Below are positions 1 to 12,425 of a stretch of DNA of 64,000 nucleotides, piece after piece. How positions within the stretch are numbered: position 1 is the stretch's first letter; the number at the start of each line of letters is the position of its first letter. This stretch comes from Lamellibrachia satsuma (Eukaryota > Annelida > Polychaeta > Sabellida > Siboglinidae): positions 15,771,507-15,835,506 of the forward strand of contig BSQZ01000004.1 in assembly GCA_033239005.1 (NCBI GenBank), in the 5' to 3' direction. The translations under genes and the position numbers were made by a program. Under the pieces are notes generated by a model, which was not told the origin of the DNA, did no database searches, and saw only the letters and a list, made by a program, of their open reading frames with translations.

Positions 1-938
1 GGGGCTTGGACTGACTTGGCTACTGACATTGGGGGAGGTTACTGGGACGATCCCATTTCTTACAAAGTTGCACAGCTGTACAACTGCACACATTCAACAG
101 CGGTAGCGTCGGTGGCCGCCGCTTAAACAGTCAACTGCTGATCTTATCTGCAGTTGGTAGTCATGACTCTGACTCCGCTGACCGCCGCACAGAACACATA
201 CTGGGGCGAACGTGTGCTTGGCTGATTCCGGTGTACGTGGCAGTGCAGATCTCACCCCCCCCCCCGAACATCTCCCCAACCTTGGATATCCCCCCCACAA
301 CACGACTGCCTGTGTAGTGATGGCGTGGTGGCCATTGCTGCAACAGTTGAAGTGTTGGGCTATGATATTTATGTTTACCTTGCACGCCGACTGTGTAACC
401 GTTTACCTTGCACGCCGACTATTCAAATGCTACCGCCTCTCGGCACTACTCGGTGAACGATGCTATTAAATTTAATAACACGTTAGCATTGAACAAACGC
501 GTATAATCGGCCTGGCGCAGTGACAATACGTGAAATACGCGAGTGTAGCTTTGATCAATTAGCTCGACACCTGTCACGCTAGGGGGTCTAATATGTATTC
601 GGACACCACTACACATCCTCAGCAGAAGCCCACTATGTCTACGTTGGCTTTCTAACTGTACATACATTGACAAACATTGACAAACGATTTAGTAACTTGA
701 AGTCCACTAAACCAAATTCGGTGTTAACTATTACGAAAACAAGTCCACGTCTATTTTTGAGAAGCCTGTATTTTAATTCAATAAGCTGTTATATTCACGA
801 CGTTGTTATGTTGGGTGCATTCATGTATTTGGCAGTGTGTGTCAGAATTCACTGAGCTACAAACCAACACCTTTTAAACATTTCATACTATTCAAATTCC
901 CATCAGTCAAAACCACCAAAACGTGGTTATTATAAATG
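1..938. other. No gene recognised
   Basis: Unique-looking sequence without a convincing ORF or splice structure. The only local structure is a 20-base direct repeat (GTTTACCTTGCACGCCGACT) at 373-392 and 401-420, and a C-run near 255. Confidence 0.5.
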
Positions 939-988
939 CGTCCACCCTGGGCAGTGGCGCCACCGTCCACCCTGGGCAGTGGCGCCAC
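939..988. repeat. 25-bp direct duplication
   Basis: Two identical adjacent copies of a 25-bp unit starting CGTCCACCCTGGG and ending GGCGCCAC. The shortest tandem repeat at the left of a minisatellite-rich window. Confidence 0.9.
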
Positions 989-2134
989 AAAACAGAAAAG
1001 ACTCCACATAAATGCATTTGACTGTAGAGTCTAACTCTTAAGAGATGTACGGCCGGGTAAGGACTGTCACGTATTATGTTATATAGGGGGCCAAACTATT
1101 CACCATGTACGAACAATCATTTTAAATTCCTTCATTTAAAATTGTACCCCATTAAAGTCTGCTCTTTTATTTGTCACCTGTTAATACTTTTTTATGTTTG
1201 TCCGATTTTATTTAAAAGGTTTTATTTAAAATGTATGCCTACCACGAATCGTATATGCAGGCTAAAGGTAAATCTCAAAAAGTTACCACCACATTAGTTC
1301 TACATGCAAATCTTTTTTCGGTGAGTTCGTTCGTTTGTTTCTCGTGACCCCGCGGGGTCGTATCCTCTTGTAGCAATACGTACATATAACAACAATGTGT
1401 TGACAATAACCAGTGTTAGAGTTTGTCACTCAAACAACTACAACGTTTGATTGGTTCAATGGGCGTGACGGCGACCGCCCCTGTGTGGACGAGAAGACGG
1501 TCTACGGGCTACGTCCCATTACATCGGCACTAATTGTAATCATCGATCGTGTCTTGTACGAGAATTCTTCAATTGGATGTCGCCGTGGAACGCGAAAATG
1601 ACGTGATCACGTACGGTAAGTAAATGTCTGTATGTGTTGGAACTGTTAGTAGAATATGACACACTAAATACACGTCAACAAATTGACGTTCGATCTGTCG
1701 TTACGTTGACTTCTCGAGACACGCCACACCGAACACCCAGTGGCCGGGCCGCGGCAGCCGAGGTGTAGAATTACTGCGGGTTTTTTGGCTGAGTGCGGCT
1801 CGAGTCGAGACTCGTTCGCGGTATTAGATATTTCACGTCGGCACAATTTCTTTCAGTTGACAGTTATAGATGCCTAATAACCGGCGTTTGGTACTAACAC
1901 GTCGATCGTTTAGTTATCAAACACCCTTATTCCAACAATGCGTTTACCCAATCAGGCGACAATACACGTTGAACGGTGTGTTAACGGAATGTCTTAAACA
2001 AAAATAGTATTAGGAAATGGCTGTATCTTGTTGGAACTCGAGTTTGACCATCTAACAAATGCTCTGCTGACGTCATTGTAGATCGGTCTAATTTCTTGTT
2101 TCTGGTCACGTACATCATACAGCTGTTTTATAAC
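989..2134. other. No gene recognised
   Basis: Short ORFs on both strands show no family signature. No RNA gene or repeat is evident. GC is fairly high around 1440-1830 with several CpG dinucleotides, but I see no promoter elements I would defend. Confidence 0.4.
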
Positions 2135-2800
2135 GTGTATTAAACCACATTGGTTGTATGACATTTGTATATGATTAAACAAGGGCCTACATTCTTCTTA
2201 AACCACATTGGTTGTATGACATTAGTATATGCCTAAACAAGGGCCTACATTCTTCCAGATATGTGTTAAACCACATTGATTGTATGATATTAGTGAACGC
2301 CTACACAGGGGCCTACATACTTCCAGATGTGTGTTAAACCACATTGATTGTATGATATTAGTGAACGCCTACACAGGGGCCTACATACTTCCAGATGTAT
2401 ATTAGACCACATTGATTGTATGATATTAGTGAACGCCTACACAGGGGCCTACATACTTCTAGATGTGTTTTAAACCACATTGATTGTATGATATTAGTGA
2501 ACGCCTACACAGGGGCCTACATACTTCCAGATGTGTGTTAGACCACATTGATTGTATGATATTAGTGAACGCCTACACAGGGGCCTACATACTTCCAGAT
2601 GTGTGTTAGACCACATTAATTGTATGATATTAGTGAACGCCTACACAGGGGCCTACATACTTCCAGATGTGTGTTAGACCACATTGATTGTATGATATTA
2701 GTGAACGCCTACACAGGGGCCTACATACTTCCAGATGTGTGTTAGACCACATTGATTGTATGATATTAGTGAACGCCTACACAGGGGCCTACATACTTTC
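2135..2800. repeat. 68-bp minisatellite, about 10 units
   Basis: Core unit contains ACCACATTGATTGTATGATA and GCCTACACAGGGGCCTACAT. Starts at 2339, 2406, 2474, 2542 and 2610 give a 67-68 bp period. The two leftmost units (2140-2265) are more diverged (TTGGTTGTATGACAT), as expected at an array edge; the central and right units are nearly identical, suggesting recent amplification. Confidence 0.95.
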
Positions 2801-4334
2801 TGATGACTGGGTGTAACAGTCTTTCCATCACCTTGCTGATGATGCTGAACATTGAATATTACTGGTCGATATTTATTTGGCTCATGCTTATCTTTCTGTT
2901 TGTGGTGGGGTGGAGTCATATGGGCTACGGTCCTTCGCTTAGGCATGATTCCCTAGTTAAAACAGAGTTTGAATAATCTGGCCAATGATTTGGTCAATTT
3001 GGAGCAACTTGTTTCAAGACTAGCTGTGATTGGTTCGGGTTCATTTGCCGTCTTATTTTTATTGCATATCTTAGTGGTGTATTTGCGGAGGGGGGGTCAC
3101 TTAATACATAGCTAGTGTACCATCCTTGAGACAAATTCCGCGTTTTGTGGGGTGGTTTCTGTGTTCAACGCACGTTAACGCATGCCACGCGTTCAGGGTC
3201 TCAAATCACACTTATTGTTTAAATAAGGGTATATATTTTGACATATTATACTTTAATTAACATTAATGTATGAATGAAAACAAAACATGTTAGTGAATTA
3301 ATCTATATCATGAAACAAAGCATAGTGTACAGGTTAAAGAGTTTGTATTTGGTTTCATTGCATCAATTTTAAAAAGGTATAGTTCCAAGGAAAAGGGTGG
3401 TATATACTGACACTATTTTGAGTGCCCCGTGGACTACGAACAGACGCACAGTCAATAGCCACGGGGAAACGTCAAAGCCAAGTTAACACAGTTCTGGTGT
3501 ACTCCCTCCCAACAAAGTAGCGGCGTGTCCCGGTTTATCAACATACAGCGTTCCGTGCAGACGCGACACGGAGACGTTGTTGTTGTTTGTTGTCAATGGT
3601 TACTTGTTAAATTTGGCAACACCTGTATAGGTCTACAGTAAGTAGAACAATGCATACATAACGCGCTCCTGCTGCGGTCATGTATTGATGTCCGAAAGCA
3701 CACAGTAGATTCCAAAATTATTATATGCCAGTTTATTAACGCCACATTCAGGTATTGTCAATGCGTGTCTTAGTTAAACCATTATTGGGCGTCGTTCAGT
3801 ACAAACGTCATATTATGTTTGATAGACATCGTTCATTAAATAGAGCCGAGGGACGCCTGTTGACTCCGCAATGGCGGTAGTAGTTACATGACTGTCGGCA
3901 CGACAGCCGTCGTGGAAGATAAAAGGCTGATGTATCCTGCAGTACAACGGTCTTTTGTCGTAGTCTAAATAGTTAATAACACGCTGTGATGTATCAAACA
4001 CTTGACTCGCTGGGATCTTGGAAAACTAATTAGGGGAAGGTTGGGCAGGTCCGCACCCCTAAGATATAATGTGCCTATAAACAGCCTGTCATATTAAGCG
4101 TGCATTACTAAACATTTGTCGCGACGCACATTCCACAACAATGTGTTACTCGGATTCAATTTTCGAATCGGTTCAACAACAATTACACCGACCAAATCAA
4201 CGCGCGACTCGAGTTTTGTTGAGTTGAGGATCAGCGAACATTGCACAAAATAAATACACGACTCGCAACAAAACTTTAGCCAAGTACGCCTAACATTACC
4301 AGACTACAACTCACATGTAACCATCGGCTAATTA
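2801..4334. other. No gene recognised
   Basis: No coding region, RNA gene or clear repeat seen on either strand. AT-rich in 3200-3420, GC-richer in 3430-3600. Confidence 0.4.
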
Positions 4335-4640
4335 TTATGTCCCCTTACCATCGGGTACTGGGGCATAAGCACACAGGGGTGTGCGGGTATGTCCCGTTAC
4401 TGTGGGGTAGTGGGGCATAAACGCACAGGTATGTACGGATATGTCCCGTTACCCTAGGGTAGTGGTGCATAACGCACAGGTATGTACGGATATGTCCCGT
4501 TACCCTGGGGTAGTGCGGCATGAGCGCATAGGGGTAGCGGATATGTCCCGTTACCCTGGGATAGTGGGGCATAAACGCACTGGCATGTACGGATATGTCC
4601 CGTTACTCTGGTATATATGCGCACAGGTATGTGCGGATAT
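4335..4640. repeat. Imperfect ~60-bp minisatellite, about 5 units
   Basis: Units contain GGATATGTCCCGTTACCCTG and GTAGTGGGGCATAA with small indels. The repeat opens the first half of a 167-codon ORF (4441-4944), which I do not treat as a gene. Confidence 0.9.
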
Positions 4641-5074
4641 GCAAATGCATATTTTAGGCCGTGGAAACGAAGATACTCAGCGCAAAATGCGAATTGCATT
4701 GGTAATTACCCCTTTCGTGGATACCAGGGGCATACACCCCGTCACAGAGGCTAACAGAGCCACGCTCCACACTGAACACTACCGAACAATACCTATCGTT
4801 CGAAACCAATTAACATCAGTACCTGTTGTCGTGGTTGGCGTCAGCCCCGGAGAACAACTTGCCGATCTGGTGACAATTAAACACGTAGGCCCTCTATTGT
4901 CACATGTCAATGTCCACTACACACACGGCTCATTCTCCAAGTAGTGTACTTGTTTTTGTCTTCGCTGTTCCATTAGATCATGTATCTATATGCATTTGTT
5001 TCTGGTGCGATGCCTCACATTAGGTCCGCTTCATACAGATGGACACATTTTTAACGACATATATACGAACACTT

Positions 5075-5396
5075 TTCGTCGGCTTGGACCGAAACCATCA
5101 AAATGTCACAGGTGTTACATGTCAGGGATTTTACCAGTAATATGAAGGAGGGGTCATAGCTTTCGAAATTGCGGGGGGTGGCAATTAACATGCTAGTCCA
5201 GAAGCTATGTAGGGAAGAGGAAGTTGGTTTTGTGGATTTGTGGGGAAGTTTTGTTGGAAGGGCTGATATGTACATGAAGGACGGGCTCCTAAGTGGAAAG
5301 GGGGCAGCAGTATTTGCGGATGGACTCACAGCAGCAGTAGACAGTGGCATGGGTAGCGTAACAAATATTTTTGGTAGTAAACATTATTTAAACTAG
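5075..5396 (+). pseudogene. CR1-type LINE ORF1 remnant (SGNH-hydrolase-like C-terminus)
   Basis: A translated stretch with one in-frame stop near 5158 reads ...LVQKLCREEEVGFVDLWGSF (from about 5190), then KDGLLSGKGAAVFADGL and ends ...GSVTNIFGSKHYLN just before the LINE ORF2. This matches the C-terminal end of the esterase/SGNH-like domain that CR1-group retrotransposons often encode in ORF1, whose last block normally carries Asp-x-x-His. Here the block reads D-G-L-L-S-G-K, so the catalytic His appears lost. Together with the stop, this says the copy is dead. Placed about 70 bp upstream of ORF2 in the same orientation, as expected for a CR1 element. The family assignment rests on pattern memory, not an alignment. 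Confidence 0.7.
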
Positions 5397-5468
5397 AAGC
5401 GCAGGGGGTTACTTAGAAATGCCTCAAGCAGGACAAGAGGCCACTAGTACAGATAAATCAATAACAGA

Positions 5469-7113
5469 ATGTCCAAAAAAAACATGTCTGAAGCAGGTTA
5501 TAGATGCGTTTGTTTAAATGCTAGGAGTATAATAAATAAGAAAAACGAATTAGACATTTTGGTAGAAGATATTGACCCTCACACAATTGGTATTACCGAA
5601 TCTTGGGCCAACAAAGACATAACAGATGCTGAATTAGGATTGCCAGGATACGTAATGTTTAGGAGAGATCGAATTGGAAGAAGGGGAGGGGGAGTTATTT
5701 TATATGTTAAAGAATCTATTCAGGCGTATGAAATAAAATTAGAAAGGGAAGCAGATTACGATGAAGCTGTTTGGTGCAAAATAGTTTCAGGAAATAAAAA
5801 ATTAACTATTGGATTAGTTTACCGAAGTCCAAACATAAACGAAGAGGATAACACAAAATGCTATAAAGAAAGTTAATAAAGGGGAATGTATCATAATGGG
5901 AGATTTTTACAGGGGGTGAGGACCAACAATTTCTATTTTTAATTCAGGATAGCTTTCTTACTCAGCACGTGCTAGAACCAACCAGGGAAGAAAATGTATT
6001 ATATAGTTTTATCATCACAAAAAGAATTAGTGGACAATGTAAAAATACATGAACCATTGGGTAACAGTGACCACAATCAAATACATTTTGACATCAATGT
6101 AAAATCAAAAAGTAAAAATAAAAAAACGTATAGGAGAAACTTCCACAAAGCTAACTATAAAGATAAGAGAAAATACTTAGCAAAGCTAGATTGGAATAAC
6201 ATGCTCATGAGTAAGACCGCAATTGAATGTTGGAATATTCTAAAATATGAAATTGAGAGTATCATCGATAAATTTGTTTCCTTAAAAAAAAACAAGGAAA
6301 ACGGTCTAGAAAGAAATACTTGTCAAAAGAAGCTATCAGAAAAATAGTGTTTAAGCAAACTATGTGGAGGGTTTATAGGCGTACCAGAAAGGATGAAGAC
6401 TGCAAATTACAACGAGGCACTTCACCTAGCTACAACTGAAGTTAGAAAATCTAAAAGAACCTTTGAAAAAAAATTGGCAGGTAATATAAAAAATGACAGC
6501 AAGAGTTTCTATGCTTATGTAAAGAATAAAAAGAAAGTTCGAGATAAGGTCGGACCACTGGAAAACAACAGGGGAAACATAATTTCAGACGGGTTTCAAA
6601 TGGCAGAGGTCCTGAATGAGTATTTCAGCTCAGTATTTACCACAGAAGATATCAGCTCACTTCCAGTTCCATTTACTAAATTTTAGGATAATAAATCAGA
6701 TCATTTAGGGCAGTTATTTTGTAACTCCTGAAATGATAGAAAAGAAAATTAAGAAGATGAAAGATAATAAATCACCTGGAGTTGATGGGATACCACCAAA
6801 ACTGCTTAAGGAAATTGTTGAGCAAATTAGTACACCACTTGCAAAATTGTATAACGAGGAACAAGCCAGAAAGGTTGCTAATGATACAGATAAACACAGT
6901 TTACAGGATGATCTAGATAAATTAGTTAAATGATCAGAAAAATGGCAAATGTTATTCAATTTTGGGAAGTGTAAATGTATACACATAGGACATGGAAACA
7001 TTGACGAAGAATATAAAATTGGGGATGCTGTACTAGGTAGAACCACACAAGAAAAGGACTTAGGAGTAACATTTAGTGCTGACATGAAAGTTTCAGAGCA
7101 ATGTAGGATTGCT
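5469..7113 (+). mobile_element. CR1-like LINE ORF2, internally deleted and decayed
   Basis: Endonuclease (APE-type) blocks are visible in order: CLNARSI near 5510, ITESWANKDI near 5600, GGGVILYVKES near 5690, IGLVYRSPN near 5810, MGDF near 5897, and GNSDHNQIHFDI near 6060. The frame is broken near 5876 and 5990. The linker follows (YNEALHLATTEVRKSKRTFE, 6405) and the start of the reverse transcriptase (KSPGVDGIPPKLLKEI, 6769-6816). At about 6858 the protein jumps from LAKLYNE straight to a post-catalytic block (DDLDKLVK then SEKWQMLFNFGKCKCIHIGH). The palm with its catalytic Asp pair is therefore missing, several hundred bases' worth. The copy stops at about 7113 in CG/CA-rich simple sequence and has no 3' tail. 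Non-functional. Confidence 0.9.
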
Positions 7114-7248
7114 GCGCACGCACGCATGCACGTACGCACACAACGCCTCTATACAGGTCATATAGTCTATGGTGATATACACGTGATATTTCTCCAGTAT
7201 CGACATCAAATGTAGCGGTAATTACAAAACTGATAACTATCAGGCTCC

Positions 7249-8722
7249 GTGTCAGTAGCCCCCGTCCCAGTAGTTCCCGTACCAGTAGTCCCCCTTTCAA
7301 GTAGTTCCTGGCCCTGTAGTTCCCGTCCAATTGCCCCCGTCCCCAGTAGTTCCCATCCCAGTATCCCCCGTCCCAGTAGTTCCCGTCCCAGCAGCCCCCC
7401 GTCCAGCAGCCCCTCCCCCGTCCCAGTAGTTCCCATCCCAGTAGCCCCCGTCCCAGTAGTTCCCATCCCAGTAGCCCCCCGTCCCAGTAGTTCCCGTCCC
7501 TGTAACCTCCTGTACAAGTAGCCCCCGTCCAGCAGCCTCTCCCCCCGTCCCAGTAGTTCCCATCCCAGTAGCCCCTGTCCCAGTAGTTCCTATCCCAGTA
7601 CCCCCCCCCGTCCCAGTAGTTCCCGTCCCAGTAGCCCCCGTCCCAGTAGTTCCCATCCCAGTAGCCCCCGTCCCAGTAGTTCCTATCCCAGTAGCCCCCC
7701 GTCCCAGTAGTTCCCGTCCCAGTAGCCCCCGTCCCAGTATTTCCCATCCCAGTAGTTCCCATCCCAGTAGTTCATGTCCCAGTAGCTCCCCGTCCCAGTA
7801 GCCCCTCCGTCCCAGTAGTTCCCATCACAGTAGCGGCCGTCCCAGTAGGTCCCATCCCAGTAGCCCCCCCGTCCCAGTAGTTCCCGTCCCAGTAGCCCCC
7901 GTCCCAGTAGTTCCCATCCCAGTAGCCCCCGTTTCAGTAGTTCCCATCCCTGTAACCTCCTGTCCCAGTAGCCCCCGTCCCAGTTGTTCCCGTCCCAGCA
8001 GCCCCCCGTCTAGCAGCCCCTCCCCCCGTCCCAATAGTTCCCATCCCAGTAGCCCCCGTCCTAGTAGTTCCCATCCCAGTAGCCCCCGTCCCAGTAGTTC
8101 CCATCCCAGTAGCCCCCCCGTCCTAGTACTTCCCGTCCCAGTTGCCCCCGTCCCAGTAGTTCCCATCCCAGTAGTTCCCGTCCCAGTAGTTCCCGTCCCA
8201 GTAGTTCCCGTCCCAGTAGTTCCCATCCCAGTAATTCCCGTCCCAGTAGTTCCCATCCCAGTGGCCACCGTCCCAGTAGTTCCTGTCCCAGTAGCTCCCC
8301 GTCCCAGTAGCCCCTCAGTCCCAGTAGTTCCCGTCCCACGAGCCCCCATCCCTGTAGTTCCCATCCTAGTAGCCCCTCCCCCCGTCCCAGTAGTTATCGT
8401 TATAGCAGCCCTCCGTCCAGCAGCCCCCCCCCGTCATAGTAGTTATCGTTATAGCAGCCCTCCGTCCAGCAGCCCCTCCCCCCGTCATAGTAGTTATCGT
8501 TATAGCAGCCCTCCGTCCAGCAGCCTCTCCCCCCGTCATAGTAGTTATCGTTATAGCAGCCCTCCGTCCAGCAGCCCCTCCCCCCGTCATAGTAGTTGCC
8601 GTCTCAGAAGTTCCTGTCCCAGTAGCCCCCCCTCCCCGGCACAGTATTTCGCGTCCCAGTAGTTCACGTCCCAGTAGCCCCCCATCCCCCGTCCCAGTAG
8701 TTCCCTTCCCAGTAGCCTTCCC
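7249..8722. repeat. 15-bp-based minisatellite, strongly strand-asymmetric
   Basis: About 1.47 kb of variants of CCCGTCCCAGTAGTT and CCCATCCCAGTAGCC. The minus strand is a regular series of G3-G5 runs separated by 2-7 bases, which fits the G-quadruplex rule repeatedly. Because 15 is a multiple of 3, most frames stay open and give low-complexity peptides (for example GTTGTGATGTG or YWDGNYWDGG), which are by-products. Confidence 0.95.
8385..8600. repeat. 51-bp higher-order sub-array within the G-rich minisatellite
   Basis: Four copies of a longer unit with AGTTATCGTTATAGCAGCCC at 8392, 8441, 8492 and 8543. It arose from the 15-bp array by acquiring a TTATCGTTATAGCAG segment and then amplifying as a block. 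Confidence 0.9.
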
Positions 8723-9365
8723 CCGAGGTGTGAGAATTGAGTTCCATTACCGCCAGGTCGGTATGCTACTGACTTGACACACACCTTCTGGTGTCTTTAA
8801 TTAAAGCTACGACATTCATAAAATAATTGTTGTTTATATTTCTTTTGAAAGGTAATTGTAGGTCTTCAAAGATCCAATGTGAGTTGAAGCCCCATTTAAC
8901 TTTCACTCATTGAGTGGATAGCTCAATAACCAAAGATTTAGCTGAATTCCCACATAGAGCTTGTGTGAGGTGAGCGAAACCCAGTTTAACTTTCCACATT
9001 GAGTGAGAAGCTAATTGCTATTTGATGTAAGTGAAAGCTTTGATAACAACGTAATAACTTTATTTGATATTACTATTTAATGTTATCTTGCTATAGTCTT
9101 ATATTACTCTCAGCCTTATGTAGACATTGTATTATTTTGTGGTGTATGGTGGCTATCAAGTCATCATCAATTTACACTTTATTTACACTTCCATTTTAGT
9201 TTGAACCTGTAAATCATATAATTCACAAATAAAAGAGGGTTTTACGGTGTTCCCTGATAACAGAAGTCCAACATTCCTAGTGCACATCAATAATATTACT
9301 AGTTTTTATTTTTAAAAGGTGAGGCAGAACAAGCCAAGTAGTGTTTACAAACTGACACTTAGTCC
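8723..9365. other. No gene recognised
   Basis: AT-rich unique sequence, no supported feature. Two short related blocks with CCCA(C/G)TTTAACTTTC near 8890 and 8980 may be a weak duplication. Confidence 0.4.
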
Positions 9366-9830
9366 CACTGGCCCCACTATTAATCCAAATACTGGGAAGG
9401 GCTAGAGGTACTAAGCCGCGTCAATCACACGCCACGACTGTCACTGGCCCCACTATTAATCCAAGTACTGGGAAGGGCTAGAGGTACTAAGCCGCGTCAA
9501 TCACACGCCACGACTGTCACTGGCCCCACTATTAATCCAAGTACTGGGAAGGGCTAGAGGTACTAAGCCGCGTCAATCACACGCCACGACTGTCACTGGC
9601 CCCACTATTAATCCAAGTACTGGGAAGGGCTAGAGGTACTAAGCCGCGTCAATCACACGCCACGACTGTCACTGGCCCCACTATCAATCCAAGTACTGGG
9701 AAGGGCTAGAGGTACTAAGCCGCGTCAATCACACACCATGACTGTCACTGGCCCCACTATTAATCCAAGTACTGGGAAGGGCTAGAGGTACTAAGCCGTG
9801 TCAATCACACGCCACGACTGTCACTGGCCT
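9366..9830. repeat. 76-bp minisatellite, six near-identical units
   Basis: Period exactly 76 bp: CACTGGCCCC recurs at 9366, 9442, 9518 and so on to 9822, where the array ends after CACTGGCC. Only a few substitutions between units, so the amplification is recent. Confidence 0.97.
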
Positions 9831-10057
9831 CTAGAATATAGTCCGCAATCATCTCGCGTCATTAGCGTCGTGGCCTCGCGATTATGACCTCTTCATCAAA
9901 ATAGCGGACAGTAGTAGTGGACAGTAGCGGACCACGCGTACAAGGCACTCGTCGTTTCTCGTCATTCCTCTCACCGGCCACACATGATGGCAACGTCGTC
10001 ACGCGTTGTCACTGTGCCTTGTCACGTTGTCACGCGTATAATTGTCCACTGTCCTCA

Positions 10058-10160
10058 CAGGTCATGACTATTATGAACCAGGCGTATATGTCCACCGTCA
10101 TTACAGGTCATGACTCCCGAGGACCACACGTATATGTCCACCGTCATTACAGGTCGTGGT
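10058..10160. repeat. ~52-bp direct duplication
   Basis: Two adjacent copies of a block beginning ACAGGTCATGACT and containing CGTATATGTCCACCGTCATT; a third partial copy begins at the right end (ACAGGTCGTGG). The flank 9831-10057 has no recognised feature. Confidence 0.8.
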
Positions 10161-10194
10161 TCTTTCATTTACGTATAACCCGCCTGGCTTATAC

Positions 10195-10870
10195 GTAAAT
10201 GAAATATTTCTATCAATATTTAAATATCCATTCAATATGTTAAAAACTACAATTTGATCTCCACTTAACCTCCGTGTGTCAGGGGTTGTTAATCTACCTT
10301 CATAACTAATGTCTCTCAGCTCGTGACTCGTTTTGGTTGTTTTCCTCTGTATGCTTGCCTATATCTCTCTTACAATATGGTAGCCAAGCTTGTAAACCGT
10401 ATTCTAAATAGCTATTGCTTTATACAGAGGTACAATTACTTGTTTTTCCTTATATGCTATGTTTCTCCTAATCAACTCAAGACTTTGATTACCCTCAAGC
10501 TGCAATACCACACTGTTCTGAAACTGTCATACCATCACTTATTGTTACTCCTAAGTCCTCTTTATTTATAGTAGTACCATGACCAGTACCTCCCAATTTA
10601 TTGTTTACATCCAAGTTCCCTTGTCCCGTGTTAATCATTTATATTTCACAAAAGTTAATAACATCTGCCATTTTCACACTATTTAACTAATTTGTCTAGA
10701 TAGTTTTGTCAATGTTGTTTATCTTTATCATAATGTTTAACCTTTCTGAACGCTTTTGTGTCATCCGCAAATTTCAGAACCCTGCTTGTTATTATTATCG
10801 TCCAATCATTGATATAATATATATAGGTTTCAAACTGTAAATACGTTTTGAGTGGGGTACCACAAAGATA
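10195..10870 (-). mobile_element. CR1-like LINE reverse-transcriptase remnant
   Basis: On the minus strand the open part reads CGTPLKTYLQFE, then SRVLKFADDTKAFRKV: the reverse-transcriptase block around the catalytic F-A-D-D, here intact. Downstream (lower coordinates) are scattered decayed matches to the post-catalytic region, full of stops and frameshifts. It parallels the minus-strand CR1 copy at 51.6-52.8 kb segment by segment, including the TA-rich tract just before the FADD block. Confidence 0.8.
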
Positions 10871-10879
10871 AAAATGAGG

Positions 10880-10978
10880 ACCTTTGTTATTCTTAATATA
10901 ATATATATTAAGTATAATAAAGCTACTAATTCTTATCATCTTAATATAATATATATTAAGAATAATAAAGCTCCTCAT
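10880..10978. repeat. TA-rich direct duplication at the 5' edge of the CR1 remnant
   Basis: Two copies of a palindrome-like segment (CTTAATATAATATATATTAAG) with the following AATAAAGCT, about 50 bp apart. Each copy can fold on itself. Confidence 0.8.
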
Positions 10979-11229
10979 TCTGCAAATCCATCACCGTGAT
11001 TCTCATCAATGTCCAAGATGGGTGGCGTCGTGGAGGTGACGTCTTTGACCGATATTCTGCTTTTCACGTAGCTTAAGGCGACTGTCTCTGACATATGACA
11101 GTCATGGTGGCAATGCGCCTAGTTTGTAAGTCAGAAATGTCCTCACCCGAGGAACAAGTGCAGGAGGGCGCCTCCTCGCGGTGTCTCGACAACCAACTTT
11201 GGCCAAACTAAAGGGGACGTGCCCGAGCA

Positions 11230-12240
11230 CCTGACGGACACCCCCTGGATGCACCCATGTTATGTGGCATGTTTCACCTGATGGACACCCCCTGGATGCA
11301 CCCATGTTATGTGGCATGTTTCACCTGATGGACACCCCCTGGATGCACCCATGTTATGTGGCATGTTTCACCTGATGGACACCCCCTGGATGCACCCATG
11401 TTATGTGGCATGTTTCACCTGATGGGCACCCCCTGGATGCACCCATGTTATGTGGCATGTTTCACCTGATGGGCACCCCCTGGATGCACCCATGTTATGT
11501 GGCATGTTTCACCTGATGGGCACCCCCTGGATGCACCCATGTTATGTGGCATGTTTCACCTGATGGACACCCCCTGGATGCACCCATGTTATGTGGCATG
11601 TTTCACCTGATGGACACCCCCTGGATGCACCCATGTTATGTGGCATGTTTCACCTGATGGGCACCCCCTGGATGCACCCATGTTATGTGGCATGTTTCAC
11701 CTGATGGGCACCCCCTGGATGCACCCATGTTATGTGGCATGTTTCACCTGATGGGCACCCCCTGGATGCACCCATGTTATGTGGCATGTTTCACCTGATG
11801 GGCACCCCCTGGATGCACCCATGTTATGTGGCATGTTTCACCTGATGGGCACCCCCTGGATGCACCCATGTTATGTGGCATGTTTCACCTGATGGGCCCC
11901 TGGATGCACCCATGTTATGTGGCATGTTTCACCTGATGAGCACCCCCTGGATGCACCCATGTTATGTGGCATGTTTCACCTGATGGGCACCCTGGATGCA
12001 CCCATGTTATGTGGCATGTTTCACCTGATGGGCACCCCTGGATGCACCCATGTTATGTGGCATGTTTCACCTGATGGGCACCCCCTGGATGCACCCATGT
12101 TATGTGGCATGTTTCACCTGATGGGCACCCCCTGGATGCACCCATGTTATGTGGCTAGTTTCACCTGATGGGCACCCCCTGGATGCACCCATGTTATGTG
12201 GCATGTTTCACCTGATGGGCACCCCCTGGATTCGCACATG
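11230..12240. repeat. 47-bp minisatellite, about 21 units
   Basis: Unit reads CACCTGATGGGCACCCCCTG then GATGCACCCATGTTATGTGG then CATGTTT. Main variants are GGGCAC versus GGACAC and one to three missing C in the C-run (near 11895, 11990, 12035). The last unit is diverged (ATTCGCACATG). Left flank 10980-11229 has no recognised gene. Confidence 0.97.
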
Positions 12241-12274
12241 TTATGTGCCATCCGTCACGTTTTGGTGACCGTTG

Positions 12275-12425
12275 TTTTTTAAGGCTTGATCATGACAGCA
12301 GGCCGAAGAAGGCTTGATCCTGACAGCAGGTCGACGAAGGCTTGATCTTGGCAGCAGGTCGATGAACGCTTGATCCTGACAGCAGGTTGGTGAACTCTTG
12401 ATCCTAGCAACAGGTCGATGATCGC
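12275..12425. repeat. 28-29-bp minisatellite, five units
   Basis: Imperfect repeats of AAGGCTTGATCCTGACAGCA followed by GGTCGATG. Directly abuts the 47-bp array on the left and a SINE fragment on the right. Confidence 0.9.

Noticed and set aside
4441..4944. 167-codon ORF as a gene
   Set aside because: Its first half is minisatellite, its second half matches no family I know, and it lacks splice or promoter support.
7073..8364. Glycine/tyrosine-rich or collagen-like proteins on the minus strand
   Set aside because: By-products of a 15-bp unit (a multiple of 3); overlapping frames are equally open and indels shift freely among them.
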